Numbered from the stretch's first letter, positions 52,046 through 63,759 are shown. The stretch is DNA of 64,000 nucleotides from Chloroflexota bacterium (GCA_018606645.1 JAGVRI010000005.1:241714-305713); one strand, 5' to 3'. Notes: generated from the letters alone by a model not told the origin. Numbers and translations are program-made.

Positions 52046-52091
52046 TGCGTCTGGGTGGTCGTTTGCAGCGACTGTAGCGGTCTGGCCGAAC

Positions 52092-54614
52092 TCATGGGCG
52101 ATAGAGCCGCTCGTAGAAAAGATACTGCTCGTAGACGCGCTGGAGATAGATGCGCGATTGATTGGCGGTAATCACCTCGACAAAGAGGTCCAGATCGCCG
52201 CCGGCGGCGTCCCACCATCGGGTGGCGTTCCCCGGCCCGCCGTTATAGGCGGCCAGGGCGACCAGGAGTTGATTCTGGAAGCGCTTCATCTGAACGGCCA
52301 GATAGTAAGCGCCGAATTTGACGCTGATCACTGGACGATAGAGGTCGTCAAGATGGAACGAGTCGAGACCCAGGCTGCGGGCGATCCCCTCTCCGGTGGC
52401 CGGCATCACCTGCCCCAGGCCTCGCGCCCCGGCGTAGGATTCAGCCACCGGTTCAAAGAGGCTCTCCTGGCGGATCAGGGCAGCCAGGAGGAGGGGATCG
52501 AGACCCCGAGCTTGCGCTTCGGCGGACAACAGATCGGCGTAAGCCAGGGGATACGCCAGGCGTTGCAGCGCCGCCGGTGCGGTGTGAACCGTGCCGTGGG
52601 GCCACAATTCCACCAATCGGCTGGCGGCGCGGGCAGCCAGCCCATAGAAACCTCGTTCGTGGAAAAAGAGAGCCAGTCGGGCCAAGGTCACTGGCTGATC
52701 CCAGACGGCTGCCCGCACCTGGTCCCACGACTCCAGGGCTTCCCGTCTCAATCCGATCGTCAGCAGCGCCTGGCCGCGCTGAAAATCCAGACGCTGGGTG
52801 ACGGTCACCGGAAGGGTCAGCAGATCGATGTCGGCCGGCACCTGGGTCCAGGAGCGCAACCAGTCCTCGAGCTCGGTCGAAACCTGCGAGGCATCCCATG
52901 GGGGTACCTCCACGGAAGCGGTGATCAACCGGGTGGAGGTCAAGGATTCGCCGTCGCGGGTCTGTTTCACCCGGAGCGCATAATAGTTATGAGGATAAGC
53001 CGCCACAAGCTGATCCCAGTAGCTTTCTGTGGTCGTCACTTTGCCCAACCAATAGAGGCTCTTGGCGCGGTATGCCGATTTGGGATACTTGTCCAGGAGA
53101 GCCTGCCAGTTGGCCGTTGCCTCTTTTCGATTTCCGGCCCGATAGTACGCCAGTCCGGCCCGCCAGAGGGCTTCGTCGGCGTTTTCAAAGGCGGGGAAGG
53201 TGGCCTGCAGGTCTTGATACAGTCTGGCTGCTTCGGAGTGCCGGCCGGCGGTCTCGCGGAGCCTGGCTGCCTGCCATAACGCTTTCGGGGCCAGGGCATC
53301 GGCCGGGAAAAAGGCAGCCAGGTCCCGATAGGTCTTGACGGCAGTTTCCTCCTCACCCATGGCGGCGAACGTCGCTGCCTTCTCCCACCAGGCCTGGGAT
53401 ACCCAGGAACTGGCCGGGTACCGGTTGAGGAGCGTCTCCAGGGTCTGCAAGGCTGCCTGAGGCTGGTCAGTAGCCCGTTGGGCCAGGGCTTTGCGAAAAA
53501 GGGCTTCGTCGGCTTTGGGGGCGGGTTGGGAGGACAGATAGCGGTCGAAGGCACGAATGGCGGCCTCATACGCCTCCGGGTATGTGGCTCCGGCATAGTA
53601 ATCGACCAGCCCGCGCTGAAACTCGTCTACCTCCACGCCGGCATTCACCAGTTCAATCAACGAGAGATAGGCATACAACGTGCTCGGGTACCGGTCGACG
53701 ACGCGGCGGTAGCGGGCATAGGCTGCTTCGGTCTGGCCGGAGCCGGCCAGCGCCTGGCCGGCCTGATACTCAATCCGGGCCCGGTAGGCGTCCACGCGGG
53801 CCACGGCCAGGATAGCGTCATATTCTTGCACAGCGGCATTCGGATCGTTGAGTGCCAGGTAACCAGAGGCGATCTTTTCTCGGAGGCTGACCTGGGCGCT
53901 CCGGTCCTGGCTTGCGGTGAATGCCTGCCGATAGCTGGTGATTGCCTCAGACCATTGTTGCCGGGTCGCCTGGCAGTCCCCCAGCCATTCGTACACCAGG
54001 TCGGCCAGGGGAGTTGTTTGCTTCAGATAGGTTTCATAGTAGGGGATGGCCTGATCGCACCGGTCTGCTGCATGATACGAACGGGCAGCCATGAGCAGGG
54101 CAGAGGGCAGGCGGCTATCGTCCGGATAGCGGGCCATAAACTCTTTCCAGGCGGCAGCGGCTGCCTCATAGTCCCGATTGAGGAAGTAGCTTTCGGCCAA
54201 CAGATAGCGGGCCTGGCGCTCCTGGGCAGCAGTGGGGGTGCCGGCCAGCACCGCCTGACACTCTGCAATCGCCTGCTCATAGTCGCCATTGGCCTGATGG
54301 CGCAGGGCATCGTCCAACTGCGTGCTGGGCTCGGTCGTCGGAGTGGGGGTCGCGGTGGCGGTTGGGCTTGGGGATGGTGTCCAGGTGGGCGTGGCTGTGT
54401 CGGTCGGCGTCGGTGTCCAGGTGGCGGTTGGGTCTGGGATGGTCGGGGCCAAGGTGGAAGATGGAGTCGGTGCGTGGCTCACGATCGATGGGGTAAAAGT
54501 CAGCGGAGGCTCGATCGGCGTCGGGGTCGGAGGTGCATCGGCACAGCCAACAAGTAACCCGGTCATACAGACGCCAAAGATGATCAAGCCCATTAATTTT
54601 GGATAAAATCGCAT
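52092..54614 (-). CDS. TPR-rich lytic transglycosylase lipoprotein (Slt70-like)
   Basis: This 840-residue protein starts at ATG 54614. The signal peptide ends with lipobox LVGC (Cys24), followed by a Pro/Thr-rich linker (residues 27-105) of TPTPTPT character. Residues 105-560 are tetratricopeptide repeats with the YPDDSRLPSAL and YPASSWVSQAWW patterns, forming the alpha-superhelix of Slt70. The C-terminal SLT domain (about 690-835) has the catalytic Glu in ALIRQESLFEP, GARGLGQVMPATG and ALAAYNGGPGN. It cleaves peptidoglycan glycan strands during wall turnover. Six bases separate a -10 box from the ATG, so the mRNA is probably leaderless. Confidence 0.92.
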   Translation of the reverse strand: MRFYPKLMGLIIFGVCMTGLLVGCADAPPTPTPIEPPLTFTPSIVSHAPTPSSTLAPTIPDPTATWTPTPTDTATPTWTPSPSPTATATPTPTTEPSTQLDDALRHQANGDYEQAIAECQAVLAGTPTAAQERQARYLLAESYFLNRDYEAAAAAWKEFMARYPDDSRLPSALLMAARSYHAADRCDQAIPYYETYLKQTTPLADLVYEWLGDCQATRQQWSEAITSYRQAFTASQDRSAQVSLREKIASGYLALNDPNAAVQEYDAILAVARVDAYRARIEYQAGQALAGSGQTEAAYARYRRVVDRYPSTLYAYLSLIELVNAGVEVDEFQRGLVDYYAGATYPEAYEAAIRAFDRYLSSQPAPKADEALFRKALAQRATDQPQAALQTLETLLNRYPASSWVSQAWWEKAATFAAMGEEETAVKTYRDLAAFFPADALAPKALWQAARLRETAGRHSEAARLYQDLQATFPAFENADEALWRAGLAYYRAGNRKEATANWQALLDKYPKSAYRAKSLYWLGKVTTTESYWDQLVAAYPHNYYALRVKQTRDGESLTSTRLITASVEVPPWDASQVSTELEDWLRSWTQVPADIDLLTLPVTVTQRLDFQRGQALLTIGLRREALESWDQVRAAVWDQPVTLARLALFFHERGFYGLAARAASRLVELWPHGTVHTAPAALQRLAYPLAYADLLSAEAQARGLDPLLLAALIRQESLFEPVAESYAGARGLGQVMPATGEGIARSLGLDSFHLDDLYRPVISVKFGAYYLAVQMKRFQNQLLVALAAYNGGPGNATRWWDAAGGDLDLFVEVITANQSRIYLQRVYEQYLFYERLYRP

Positions 54615-54620
54615 GAATCT

Positions 54621-54649
54621 ATTATGCCCACAACTGTCTTGCTTGTCAA
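54621..54649 (-). promoter_or_regulatory. Promoter of the leaderless transglycosylase gene
   Basis: Minus-strand TTGACA (54649-54644), 17 bases and CATAAT (54626-54621), then six bases to ATG 54614. No ribosome-binding site is present. Confidence 0.8.
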
Positions 54650-54778
54650 CCTGGATGGGCAGTGAAGAAGCGCTGGGCTGGAGCCTTTGGGCCGGCTGCG
54701 CCTTGCGTGTTCGGGTTTCTGTTTGGGCACGACCCGAACTGGTATGAGCGCCGTCGCTGATGATCGGTTGACCTGTTT

Positions 54779-54807
54779 TTGACAAATGGTTTTGAGTATG
54801 TTACGAT
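54779..54807 (+). promoter_or_regulatory. Promoter of the SAM-cycle operon
   Basis: TTGACA (54779-54784), 17 bases and TACGAT (54802-54807); start near 54814, 21 bases before the riboswitch. It is divergent from the transglycosylase promoter. Confidence 0.8.
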
Positions 54808-54834
54808 TGGCGCTTGTAAAAATTGAACTGGACG

Positions 54835-54983
54835 CTCATCCAGAGGGGTGGAGGGACCGGCCCAACGAAACCCCGGCAACCAGTTGGAGGTTCGGTGCCG
54901 AGATTCGAAGACCGACCTCAGCATGGTGCCAATTCCGGCAGGTACGCCGGCACAATTGATGGCTCAGGCGACCTGAAAGATGA
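54835..54983 (+). ncRNA. SAM-I (S-box) riboswitch
   Basis: The S-box landmarks are in order: CTCATC (P1 5' strand, 54835), CAGAG, GTGGAGGGACCGGCCC, GAAACCCCGGCAACC, a P3 stem of GGTTCGGTG type, CATGGTGCCAATTCC, the P4 hairpin GCCGG, CAGGCGACCTG and GAAAGATGAG closing P1. P1 3' strand GATGAGAG (54978-54985) can instead pair with CTCTCATC (55004-55011) in the terminator, giving an antiterminator. Bound SAM should therefore favour termination and switch the operon off. Confidence 0.95.
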
Positions 54984-55000
54984 GAGGGGTCGTTTCAGAA

Positions 55001-55026
55001 GAAGCTCTCATCTGGAGAGCTTTTTT
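55001..55026 (+). terminator. Riboswitch-controlled intrinsic terminator
   Basis: AAGCTCTC (55001-55008) and GAGAGCTT (55014-55021) form a perfect stem with a 5-base loop followed by a T run to 55026. Its 5' strand is the competing partner of riboswitch helix P1. Confidence 0.92.
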
Positions 55027-55040
55027 GTGTATGGGAGTGG

Positions 55041-56081
55041 GTGGTGCGAACGATCGAATGGGATGCCAAAGGCGCAGTGCGGATGATCGATCAACGGAGG
55101 CTGCCCCTGGAGTTCGTCGTGGTCGAGTTGCAGGACTACCGGGAGGTAGCGCAGGCCATTCAGCAGATGGTGATCCGGGGAGCTCCGGCGATCGGCGCGG
55201 CCGCAGCGTTTGGCCTGGCATTGGCTGCGTTGCGGAGTCAGGCTGCGACGCGAGAGGAGCTTATCCGTGACCTGGAGACGGCGGCCGATGTCATTCGCGC
55301 GACACGACCGACGGCTGTCAATCTGTTTTGGGCGGTGGACCGGATGCTGCGCAAGGCGCGAAGTTGGCCCCAACCGGAGACCAGCCAGATCGTGGCCGAA
55401 TTGATCAACGAGGCGCAACGGATCGCGGATGAAGATATCCAGATCAATCGCGCTATCGGTGCGCATGGCGCTACCCTCATCGAGGATGGATGTAACATTC
55501 TGACCCATTGCAATGCCGGAGCGCTGGCCACGGTCGATTACGGGACGGCCCTGGCGGTGATCCGGACGGCCCATGAGCAGGGCAAGCGGGTCCATGTCTG
55601 GGTGGACGAGACTCGTCCGCGCCTGCAGGGTGCCCGTCTGACTGCCTGGGAGTTGATGAGGGAGGGCATCCCGATGACCCTCATTGCCGATAATGCTGCC
55701 GGCTATCTGATGCGCAGCGGGCAAGTCGATATCGTTCTGGTGGGCTCGGATCGGACTGCGGCAAACGGGGATGTGGCGAACAAGATCGGGACCTATTCCC
55801 TGGCTGTCCTGGCCAAAGAAAACGGCGTTCCATTCTATGCGGTGGTGCCCACCTCGACTATTGACCTGTCGCTGCCGAGCGGCGATCAGATCCCCATCGA
55901 AGAGCGGGATGGACACGAGGTGACGCATTGTGGGGATTGCCAAATTGCGCCGCAGGGGGTGAAGGTGTTTAACCCAGCTTTTGATGTGACCCCCCACCGC
56001 TACGTGACTGGGATCATCACCGAGAACGGCATTGCCTATCCTCCTTTTCAGCAGAGTCTACGGCGGATGGTCCACGGATGA
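55041..56081 (+). CDS. mtnA: Methylthioribose-1-phosphate isomerase
   Basis: This 346-residue member of the eIF2B-related isomerase family converts 5-methylthioribose-1-phosphate to methylthioribulose-1-phosphate in methionine salvage. [15 protein letters not shown] near residue 48, the catalytic Cys in [10 protein letters not shown] near 156 and the catalytic Asp in [18 protein letters not shown] near 236 are present. The start is GTG 55041 or 55044 after GGGAGTGG. It is the first gene behind the SAM-I riboswitch, which fits. Other salvage genes (mtnP, mtnB) are not in the window. Confidence 0.95.
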   Translation: MVRTIEWDAKGAVRMIDQRRLPLEFVVVELQDYREVAQAIQQMVIRGAPAIGAAAAFGLALAALRSQAATREELIRDLETAADVIRATRPTAVNLFWAVDRMLRKARSWPQPETSQIVAELINEAQRIADEDIQINRAIGAHGATLIEDGCNILTHCNAGALATVDYGTALAVIRTAHEQGKRVHVWVDETRPRLQGARLTAWELMREGIPMTLIADNAAGYLMRSGQVDIVLVGSDRTAANGDVANKIGTYSLAVLAKENGVPFYAVVPTSTIDLSLPSGDQIPIEERDGHEVTHCGDCQIAPQGVKVFNPAFDVTPHRYVTGIITENGIAYPPFQQSLRRMVHG

Positions 56082-57100
56082 GCGCTTTTCGGGCTGAACT
56101 GCGTTCCCTGGCTCCCGGAAGCCTGCCCCACACGGACCCGGCCGTAGCCTGTCAATTGATGATCGACCGACTGGATATCCCCGCCTGGCCCCAGCTTCCC
56201 AGGCGCTCGTTCCGAGAGAACATGGCGGTCCAGTTTAGCGAAAGGTTCCCTGGACTGGTGGTGAGCGGTGAGCAGGTCTACGTGGATCGGGGCCGGGATC
56301 TGAGTTTTGGCCTGGAACAGCTCTATATGGCCTACCTGACGAACGACCTGGAATTCGGCGCGATTGACCCCGACTATGCCGCCGGCCTGTCTCACTTCCT
56401 GAGCTGTCCGCTGGAGGGAATGGCTGAGGTCAAGGGGCAGGTGACCGGACCGGTGAGTTGGGGGATGATGGTCAAGGACCAGAATTGGAGGCCGATCCTC
56501 TACGATGAAGAGCTGGCGGAAGCGGCGGCCAAGCACTTGCGCCTGAAAGCAGCCTGGACGGAACGGGAATTGCGCAAGCGTGTGCCCCGAACCCTGATCT
56601 TTGTCGAAGAGCCAACCCTGCGCCACCCTGAATCGTCTTCCATTTCCCTGGACCAGGATCGGGTCGCCGCTCTTCTGGAAGAGGTATTGGCCGGGATCGA
56701 AGGGCTGAAGGGGATATACTGTGCTGGGCCCGCCGATTGGTCGTTGCTGTTATCGACCACTATCGATGTTCTGTACCTGGATATGTATGAACATGGCGAA
56801 TCCCTGGTGCCGTATTCCGAGCAGGTGAGCGCCTTTTTGCAACGGGGAGGCGTGATCGCCTGGGGCATTGTTCCGGCGAGCGATCAGGTTCTGGAAGAAA
56901 CGGTGGAGAGCCTGGTGGGTCGGTTTGATGAAAGGCTGGGATGGCTGACGGACCGGGGGGTGGATCGAGACGAGTTGTTGGCCTCCTCTCTTCTTGCCCC
57001 CGCCGGCGGCTGTGGTGGGCTCACCGAGGAGGCGGCGGAACGGGTGCTAGATCTGACCGCAGGGGTCTCAAAGGCATTGCGGGAGCGCTACGGCGTCTGA
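56078..57100 (+). CDS. MetE-like (UROD/MetE fold) methyltransferase, short form
   Basis: This 340-residue protein resembles the C-terminal half of cobalamin-independent methionine synthase and the short core-MetE proteins of archaea and anaerobes, not full-length MetE (about 750 residues). [13 protein letters not shown] near residue 120 is the family TGP loop. Zinc positions differ: the usual H-x-C is replaced by GIYCAGP near 216, and a late Cys is in GGCGGLT near 314. It overlaps mtnA by 4 bases (ATGA) inside a SAM-controlled operon, so making methionine from homocysteine and a methyl donor is the likely role. Confidence 0.8.
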   Translation: MSAFRAELRSLAPGSLPHTDPAVACQLMIDRLDIPAWPQLPRRSFRENMAVQFSERFPGLVVSGEQVYVDRGRDLSFGLEQLYMAYLTNDLEFGAIDPDYAAGLSHFLSCPLEGMAEVKGQVTGPVSWGMMVKDQNWRPILYDEELAEAAAKHLRLKAAWTERELRKRVPRTLIFVEEPTLRHPESSSISLDQDRVAALLEEVLAGIEGLKGIYCAGPADWSLLLSTTIDVLYLDMYEHGESLVPYSEQVSAFLQRGGVIAWGIVPASDQVLEETVESLVGRFDERLGWLTDRGVDRDELLASSLLAPAGGCGGLTEEAAERVLDLTAGVSKALRERYGV

Positions 57101-57127
57101 AAGGCTTTGATTCGAGGAGCCTCTACG

Positions 57128-59367
<2,240 letters not shown>

Positions 59368-59412
59368 TTCCTAATTTAGGAGTATGTCAAAGATTTGGAA
59401 GGAGCCAGGAAC

Positions 59413-60630
59413 ATGCCAATGACTACGACTTTTATGACATCACCCAAGTTCTTTTTTACTTCTGAATCGGTTACCGAGGGCCATCCGGACAAGATCTGTG
59501 ATCAGATTTCGGATGCCGTTCTGGACGCGATCATCCGCGATGATCCCGATGCGCGCGTTGCGTGCGAGTGCGCCGTGACCACCGGCCTGGTGTTAGTGAT
59601 GGGCGAGATCACTACGACGACCTACGTGGACCTGAATAGCCTGGTGCGCGATGTGGTGTTGGATATCGGCTACACCCGCGCCAAATTCGGTTTTGATGGC
59701 GAGACGTGCGGGGTGATGGTTTCGATCAAGGAACAAAGCCCCGACATTGCGCTGGGTGTCAACAAGGCGCTGGAGGCGAAACGGGGCGAGATGAGCGAGG
59801 AAGAGATCGAGGCGATAGGCGCCGGAGATCAGGGCATGATGGTGGGTTTTGCCTGCACCGAGACGCCGGAATTGATGCCGATGCCGATCATGCTCGCCCA
59901 TAAGCTGTGTCGCCGCCTGGCCCAGGTGCGCAAGGACGGAACATTGCCCTACCTGAGGCCAGATGGCAAGAGCCAGGTGACCGTCGAGTATGAGTACGGC
60001 AAACCCAAGCGGGTAGACACGATTGTGGTTTCGGCCCAACACTCGCCGGATGTGAGTCAGGACAAAATCCGGGACGACATCATCCGCCGCGTCATCAAGT
60101 ATGTGGTGCCGAACGGGATGATGGATGAGCAGACCAAGATCTATGTCAACCCTACCGGTCGATTTGTCATCGGCGGCCCGGCCGGGGATGCCGGATTGAC
60201 CGGGCGCAAGATCATGGTGGACACCTATGGTGGTATGGCGAGCCATGGAGGGGGATGCTTCTCCGGCAAAGACCCGACCAAGGTGGACCGGTCGGGGGCT
60301 TATTACGCTCGCTATGTGGCCAAGAACATTGTCGCCGCCGGCCTAGCGGACCGGCTCGAGCTTCAGGTCAGCTACGCCATCGGCATCGCCCGTCCCCTTT
60401 CCTTGGCCATTGAGACCTTCGGTACGGGCAAAGTGCCGGATGAGCAGATCCTGGAGCTAATTCAGAAACACTTTGATTTCCGGCCGGCAGCCATCATCCG
60501 CGATCTGAATCTGCGGCGGCCGATTTTCCGCCCGACGGCTGTGTACGGTCACTTTGGTCGGGATGATATTGATGCGCCGTGGGAGAGAACCGACAAGGCG
60601 GACCTTCTGCGCCGGGAAGCGGGGCGATAA
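59413..60630 (+). CDS. metK: S-adenosylmethionine synthetase
   Basis: This 405-residue enzyme makes SAM from methionine and [23 protein letters not shown] near residue 16 contains the first phosphate-binding His and Asp; [12 protein letters not shown] near 138 and [16 protein letters not shown] near 278 are hallmarks. ATG 59413 follows GGAAGGAG, 45 bases after the ahcY stop; upstream TTG 59395 is part of the ribosome-binding region. As the last gene under the SAM-I riboswitch it would be repressed by its own product. Confidence 0.97.
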   Translation: MPMTTTFMTSPKFFFTSESVTEGHPDKICDQISDAVLDAIIRDDPDARVACECAVTTGLVLVMGEITTTTYVDLNSLVRDVVLDIGYTRAKFGFDGETCGVMVSIKEQSPDIALGVNKALEAKRGEMSEEEIEAIGAGDQGMMVGFACTETPELMPMPIMLAHKLCRRLAQVRKDGTLPYLRPDGKSQVTVEYEYGKPKRVDTIVVSAQHSPDVSQDKIRDDIIRRVIKYVVPNGMMDEQTKIYVNPTGRFVIGGPAGDAGLTGRKIMVDTYGGMASHGGGCFSGKDPTKVDRSGAYYARYVAKNIVAAGLADRLELQVSYAIGIARPLSLAIETFGTGKVPDEQILELIQKHFDFRPAAIIRDLNLRRPIFRPTAVYGHFGRDDIDAPWERTDKADLLRREAGR

Positions 60631-60831
60631 GCAGCACGACGGTGCGCCGTCCAGCGTTCCGATCTGGTGTTCCTACGAGAAGGGTGATCTTGTATCTCCC
60701 GGCGGAGAGGGAAAGGGGAGCCGAGGGGATGAGGTGAGGTTGGTCCGTACAGGCGCGGCTTCCGCCGGCCGCCTTGGGTGGATAGCCTTTGGATCGGCCC
60801 ATCGAGCGTTTCGCCTTGGCTTGCGTCAGAC
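60631..60831 (+). other. Gap between metK and the fumarase promoter
   Basis: No gene, terminator with a T tract or other clear signal was found in these 201 bases, so readthrough from metK into the next operon is possible. Confidence 0.4.
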
Positions 60832-60860
60832 TGGACAAAAGACAGCTTTGCGCATATACT
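60832..60860 (+). promoter_or_regulatory. Promoter of the fumarase-Hdr operon
   Basis: TGGACA (60832-60837), 17 bases and TATACT (60855-60860). Start near 60867; the leader runs about 170 bases to GTG 61038 and crosses a small frame and a terminator. Confidence 0.7.
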
Positions 60861-60888
60861 GGCTACCGTTAGCTTCAACGAGGAGGCT

Positions 60889-60981
60889 ATGATGAGGGGA
60901 CAAAGCGAATCATCCAAGGGGGGAAGGAGAGGAGCGATGTCACCGACCAGGTATTTTAGCCGGGCACCTCATGCAGGCTAA
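60889..60981 (+). CDS. Possible leader peptide (30 or 14 residues)
   Basis: ATG 60889 follows GAGGAGG and encodes 30 residues; an in-frame ATG at 60937 with its own AGGAGAGGAGCG would give MSPTRYFSRAPHAG. The stop TAA (60979-60981) falls in the loop of a strong terminator. This geometry is that of leader-peptide attenuation. No run of one amino acid marks what would be sensed. Confidence 0.45.
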   Translation: MMRGQSESSKGGRRGAMSPTRYFSRAPHAG

Positions 60982-61014
60982 CGGGTCCGTTGGAGTGCAT
61001 CGAGGTGCCTTTTT
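60963..61014 (+). terminator. Intrinsic terminator/attenuator before fumarase
   Basis: GGCACCTC-ATGCA (60963-60975) pairs with TGCAT-C-GAGGTGCC (60996-61009), a 13-bp stem with one bulge, followed by TTTTT. It lies between the promoter at 60832 and the fumarase start, so every transcript from that promoter must pass it. Confidence 0.75.
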
Positions 61015-61037
61015 GATTTTGGAAGGGAGAACACGGC

Positions 61038-61883
61038 GTGCGAGAGATTCACACAGACCAACTCACGGAAACGGTGGCTCGGCTCTGTATCGAGAGCAAC
61101 TACTATCTGGGTGAAGACGTTGTGGCGGCTTTGCGCGCATCTCGTGAGCGCGAGGTCTCTCCGGTGGGGCGCGAGGTGTTGGACCAGATCCTGGAAAATG
61201 CCGAGATCGCCCGCGAGCGGCAAATGCCCCTCTGCCAGGATTGTGGGCTGACAGTCATCTTTTTGGAACTGGGACAGGACGTGCACATCGTCGGCGGAGA
61301 CTTGAATGAGGCCCTCGCCGTGGGGGTGCGTCGAGGCTACCAGGAAGGGTATCTGCGCAAATCCGTGGTTGACAAACCCTTTTCGGCGCGCATCAATACC
61401 AAAGACAACACTCCTCCGGTCGTACACCTCACGATGGTACCTGGCGATCAGCTCAAGATTACCGTGGCTCCCAAGGGGGGCGGCAGCGAGAACATGAGCC
61501 AATTGGCGATGCTCAAGCCGGCCGATGGCCGCTCTGGGGTCGTCCAGTTTGTGGTCGAAGCGGTACGCAAGGCGGGAGCTAACCCGTGTCCGCCGGTGAT
61601 CGTCGGGGTGGGGATCGGAGGTTCGGCCGAGAAGACGATGTGGCTGGCCAAGTATGCCCTGCTGCGCGAGGTAGGCCGGCCCCACCCCGATCCAGAGGTC
61701 GCCGATCTGGAGGCCGAAATCCTGGAGCGGGTCAATCGCCTGGGCATTGGGCCTCAGGGGTTTGGCGGCCTGACCACCGCCTTGGCGGTCCACGTCGAGA
61801 CCTTCCCCTGTCACATCGCCAGCCTGCCCGTCGCAGTCAATCTCCAATGCCATTCGGCCCGTCATAAGGAGGCGGTATTATGA
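61038..61883 (+). CDS. Class I fumarate hydratase, alpha subunit
   Basis: This 281-residue protein is the N-terminal half of class I (Fe-S) fumarase or L-tartrate dehydratase, here a separate subunit. MPLCQDCGLTVIFLELGQD near residue 63 carries the first cluster Cys; LKITVAPKGGGSENMSQLAML near residues 138-158 is the usual substrate-binding segment, and CPPVIVGVGIGGSAEKT near 183-199 a second Cys. GTG 61038 follows GGAAGGGAG. It forms an oxygen-sensitive [4Fe-4S] enzyme with the beta subunit encoded next. Fumarate hydration is favoured over tartrate because of the Hdr neighbours, but both remain possible. Confidence 0.92.
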   Translation: MREIHTDQLTETVARLCIESNYYLGEDVVAALRASREREVSPVGREVLDQILENAEIARERQMPLCQDCGLTVIFLELGQDVHIVGGDLNEALAVGVRRGYQEGYLRKSVVDKPFSARINTKDNTPPVVHLTMVPGDQLKITVAPKGGGSENMSQLAMLKPADGRSGVVQFVVEAVRKAGANPCPPVIVGVGIGGSAEKTMWLAKYALLREVGRPHPDPEVADLEAEILERVNRLGIGPQGFGGLTTALAVHVETFPCHIASLPVAVNLQCHSARHKEAVL

Positions 61884-62425
61884 AGCTAACGACCCCACTG
61901 ACTGAGGAAATGGTGGCCCAACTTCGCGCCGGGGATAAGGTGACCATCACCGGGACGATCTATGTCGCCCGGGATGCGGCCCACAAGCGCATGGTAGCGG
62001 CTTTGGATGCAGGGGAACCTCTTCCTTTCGATCCGCGCGGTCAGATCATTTATTACATGGGTCCCGCGCCGGCCAAGCCCGGGGAGCCGATTGGTTCCGC
62101 CGGGCCGACCACCAGCGGCCGGATGGACCCCTACGCTCCGCGGCTGATGGAAGTCGGGTTGAAGGGGATGATCGGCAAGGGAAACCGGTCCAAAGCGGTG
62201 CGTGAGGCGATGCAAAAGTACAAGGCCGTCTACCTGGCAGCCATTGGTGGGGCAGGGGCGCTGATTGCCAAAAGCATCAAGAAGGCCGAGGTGGTCGCTT
62301 ACGAGGACCTGGGGGCCGAGGCCTTGCGACGGCTGGAGGTAGAGGAGTTTCCGGCCATTGTCGTCAACGATATCTATGGCGGCGATGCCTACGAACAGGG
62401 TGTGAAACAATATAGCCGGGAGTAG
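61880..62425 (+). CDS. Class I fumarate hydratase, beta subunit
   Basis: This 181-residue C-terminal-type subunit overlaps the alpha gene by 4 bases. ITGTIYVARDAAHKRM near residue 24 and YYMGPAPAKPGEPIGSAGPT near 54-73 are hallmarks, and MIGKGNRS near 96 follows. It completes the active site with the alpha subunit. AGGAGG precedes its ATG. Confidence 0.93.
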   Translation: MKLTTPLTEEMVAQLRAGDKVTITGTIYVARDAAHKRMVAALDAGEPLPFDPRGQIIYYMGPAPAKPGEPIGSAGPTTSGRMDPYAPRLMEVGLKGMIGKGNRSKAVREAMQKYKAVYLAAIGGAGALIAKSIKKAEVVAYEDLGAEALRRLEVEEFPAIVVNDIYGGDAYEQGVKQYSRE

Positions 62426-62467
62426 AATCTGGAGCCCGGCCAGCCTGGAGGCGACGAAGGAGCGGCG

Positions 62468-62875
62468 ATGAGAGTACGACTGTCTGGCCAATCGGTGCAC
62501 AATGAACTGGTGCGCCGCGTCGAGGAGTATAGCGGTCAGGACCTGATGGCGTGTTATCAGTGCGGCAAGTGCGCGGCCGGTTGTCCGGTGGCGTTTGCGA
62601 TGGACATGTTACCCAGCCAGGTGATCCGATTTGTGCAACTGGGCCTGGTGGATCGGCTACTGGACAGCAAGACGATCTGGTTGTGTGCGGCCTGTCAGAC
62701 CTGTTACACGCGCTGCCCAAAAGGGGTAGACCTGAGCCGCATCATGGAGGCGCTGCGCGAGATTGTCATGTTCGAGAAGGGGAGCTACATCAATTACGAC
62801 GCCATCTCCCCGCGAGATGTCATGGAGTGGCCGCAGCAGGCGTTCATCGGTGGATTCCGCAAATACGCGGTGTGA
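62468..62875 (+). CDS. hdrC: Heterodisulfide reductase subunit C-like Fe-S protein
   Basis: This 135-residue ferredoxin-like protein has two [4Fe-4S] motifs: CYQCGKCAAGCPVAF near residue 30 and CAACQTCYTRCPKGVD near 72. The flanking SQVIRFVQLGL helix is typical of HdrC. It should carry electrons between HdrA and HdrB. It starts 42 bases after the fumarase beta gene and precedes hdrB by 16 bases. In non-methanogens the disulfide partner of such Hdr complexes is usually unknown. Confidence 0.93.
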   Translation: MRVRLSGQSVHNELVRRVEEYSGQDLMACYQCGKCAAGCPVAFAMDMLPSQVIRFVQLGLVDRLLDSKTIWLCAACQTCYTRCPKGVDLSRIMEALREIVMFEKGSYINYDAISPRDVMEWPQQAFIGGFRKYAV

Positions 62876-62891
62876 ACGGGAGTGGCAATTC

Positions 62892-63758
62892 ATGAAGGTA
62901 TCCTACTTTCCAGGCTGCACACTCAACACGACCGGCAAGGGGTTCGACAATGCTGTGCGCGCGGCAACGGCTGCCGTTGGGTTGGAGTTGATCGAACTAG
63001 CGGAGTGGAACTGCTGCGGGGCGACCTATCCTCTGATCGTGGATAACATGTTGGAACTGGCAGCGCCGGCCCACGTCCTGGTCGCTGCTCGAAACCAGGG
63101 GAGCACAGTGACCACTGCCTGCACCACCTGCTACAATGTCCTGAAGCGCACCAACAAATTCATCCGCGAACACCCGGACGAGCGGGAACGGCTCAACGCC
63201 TTCATCGAGGCCGAGTATCAGGGAGAGGTGGAGGTCAAAGATATCCTGCACCTGCTCCGTGATGAAGTGGGCTTTGCAGCCGTGCAGGAGAAGGTGCAAC
63301 GGCCGCTCAAGGATCTCAAGGTAGCCTGTTACTATGGCTGTATGGTGCTCCGTCCGCCGGCGGAGGTGGCCTATGACGATCCCGATCACCCCCGATCGCT
63401 GGATGACCTGATGACCGCTCTCGGAGCGATGCCGGTGGACTATCCCCACAAGAACGAGTGCTGTGGTGCCTACCTGACGGTTAGCGCCCCGGAAGTCACC
63501 CGGGAGATGGTCTACACTATCCTCAAGTCGGCTCAACTGGCCGGGGCACAGGCCGTCGTGACCAATTGCCCGCTGTGTCAATTCAATCTGGACAAGCGCC
63601 AGGCCGAGATGGCTCAGTTCCATGCCGGGTTTCAGTCCTTGCCTGTGTTCTACTTTAGCCAGTTAATGGGACTGGCGCTGGGCCTGGATGCCAGCGAGTA
63701 TGGCTGGGAACGGCACTATATTGATGTACGGCCGCTGTTGAACTCCCTGGGCCTCTAG
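62892..63758 (+). CDS. hdrB: Heterodisulfide reductase subunit B-like protein
   Basis: This 288-residue protein has two CCG domains. The first is MKVSYFPGCTLNTTGKG with WNCCGATYP near residue 39 and CTTCYNV near 78; the second has CYYGCMVLRPP near 148, ECCGAYLTV near 190 and NCPLCQFNLD near 229. These Cys hold the non-cubane [4Fe-4S] clusters that reduce disulfides in HdrB. ATG 62892 is the true start; the longer open frame overlaps hdrC in another frame. Confidence 0.93.
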   Translation: MKVSYFPGCTLNTTGKGFDNAVRAATAAVGLELIELAEWNCCGATYPLIVDNMLELAAPAHVLVAARNQGSTVTTACTTCYNVLKRTNKFIREHPDERERLNAFIEAEYQGEVEVKDILHLLRDEVGFAAVQEKVQRPLKDLKVACYYGCMVLRPPAEVAYDDPDHPRSLDDLMTALGAMPVDYPHKNECCGAYLTVSAPEVTREMVYTILKSAQLAGAQAVVTNCPLCQFNLDKRQAEMAQFHAGFQSLPVFYFSQLMGLALGLDASEYGWERHYIDVRPLLNSLGL

Positions 63759-63759
63759 G

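Noticed and set aside
62763-62891. N-terminal extension of HdrB
   Set aside because: These 43 codons overlap hdrC in another frame. The conserved HdrB start MKVSYFPGC is at 62892.
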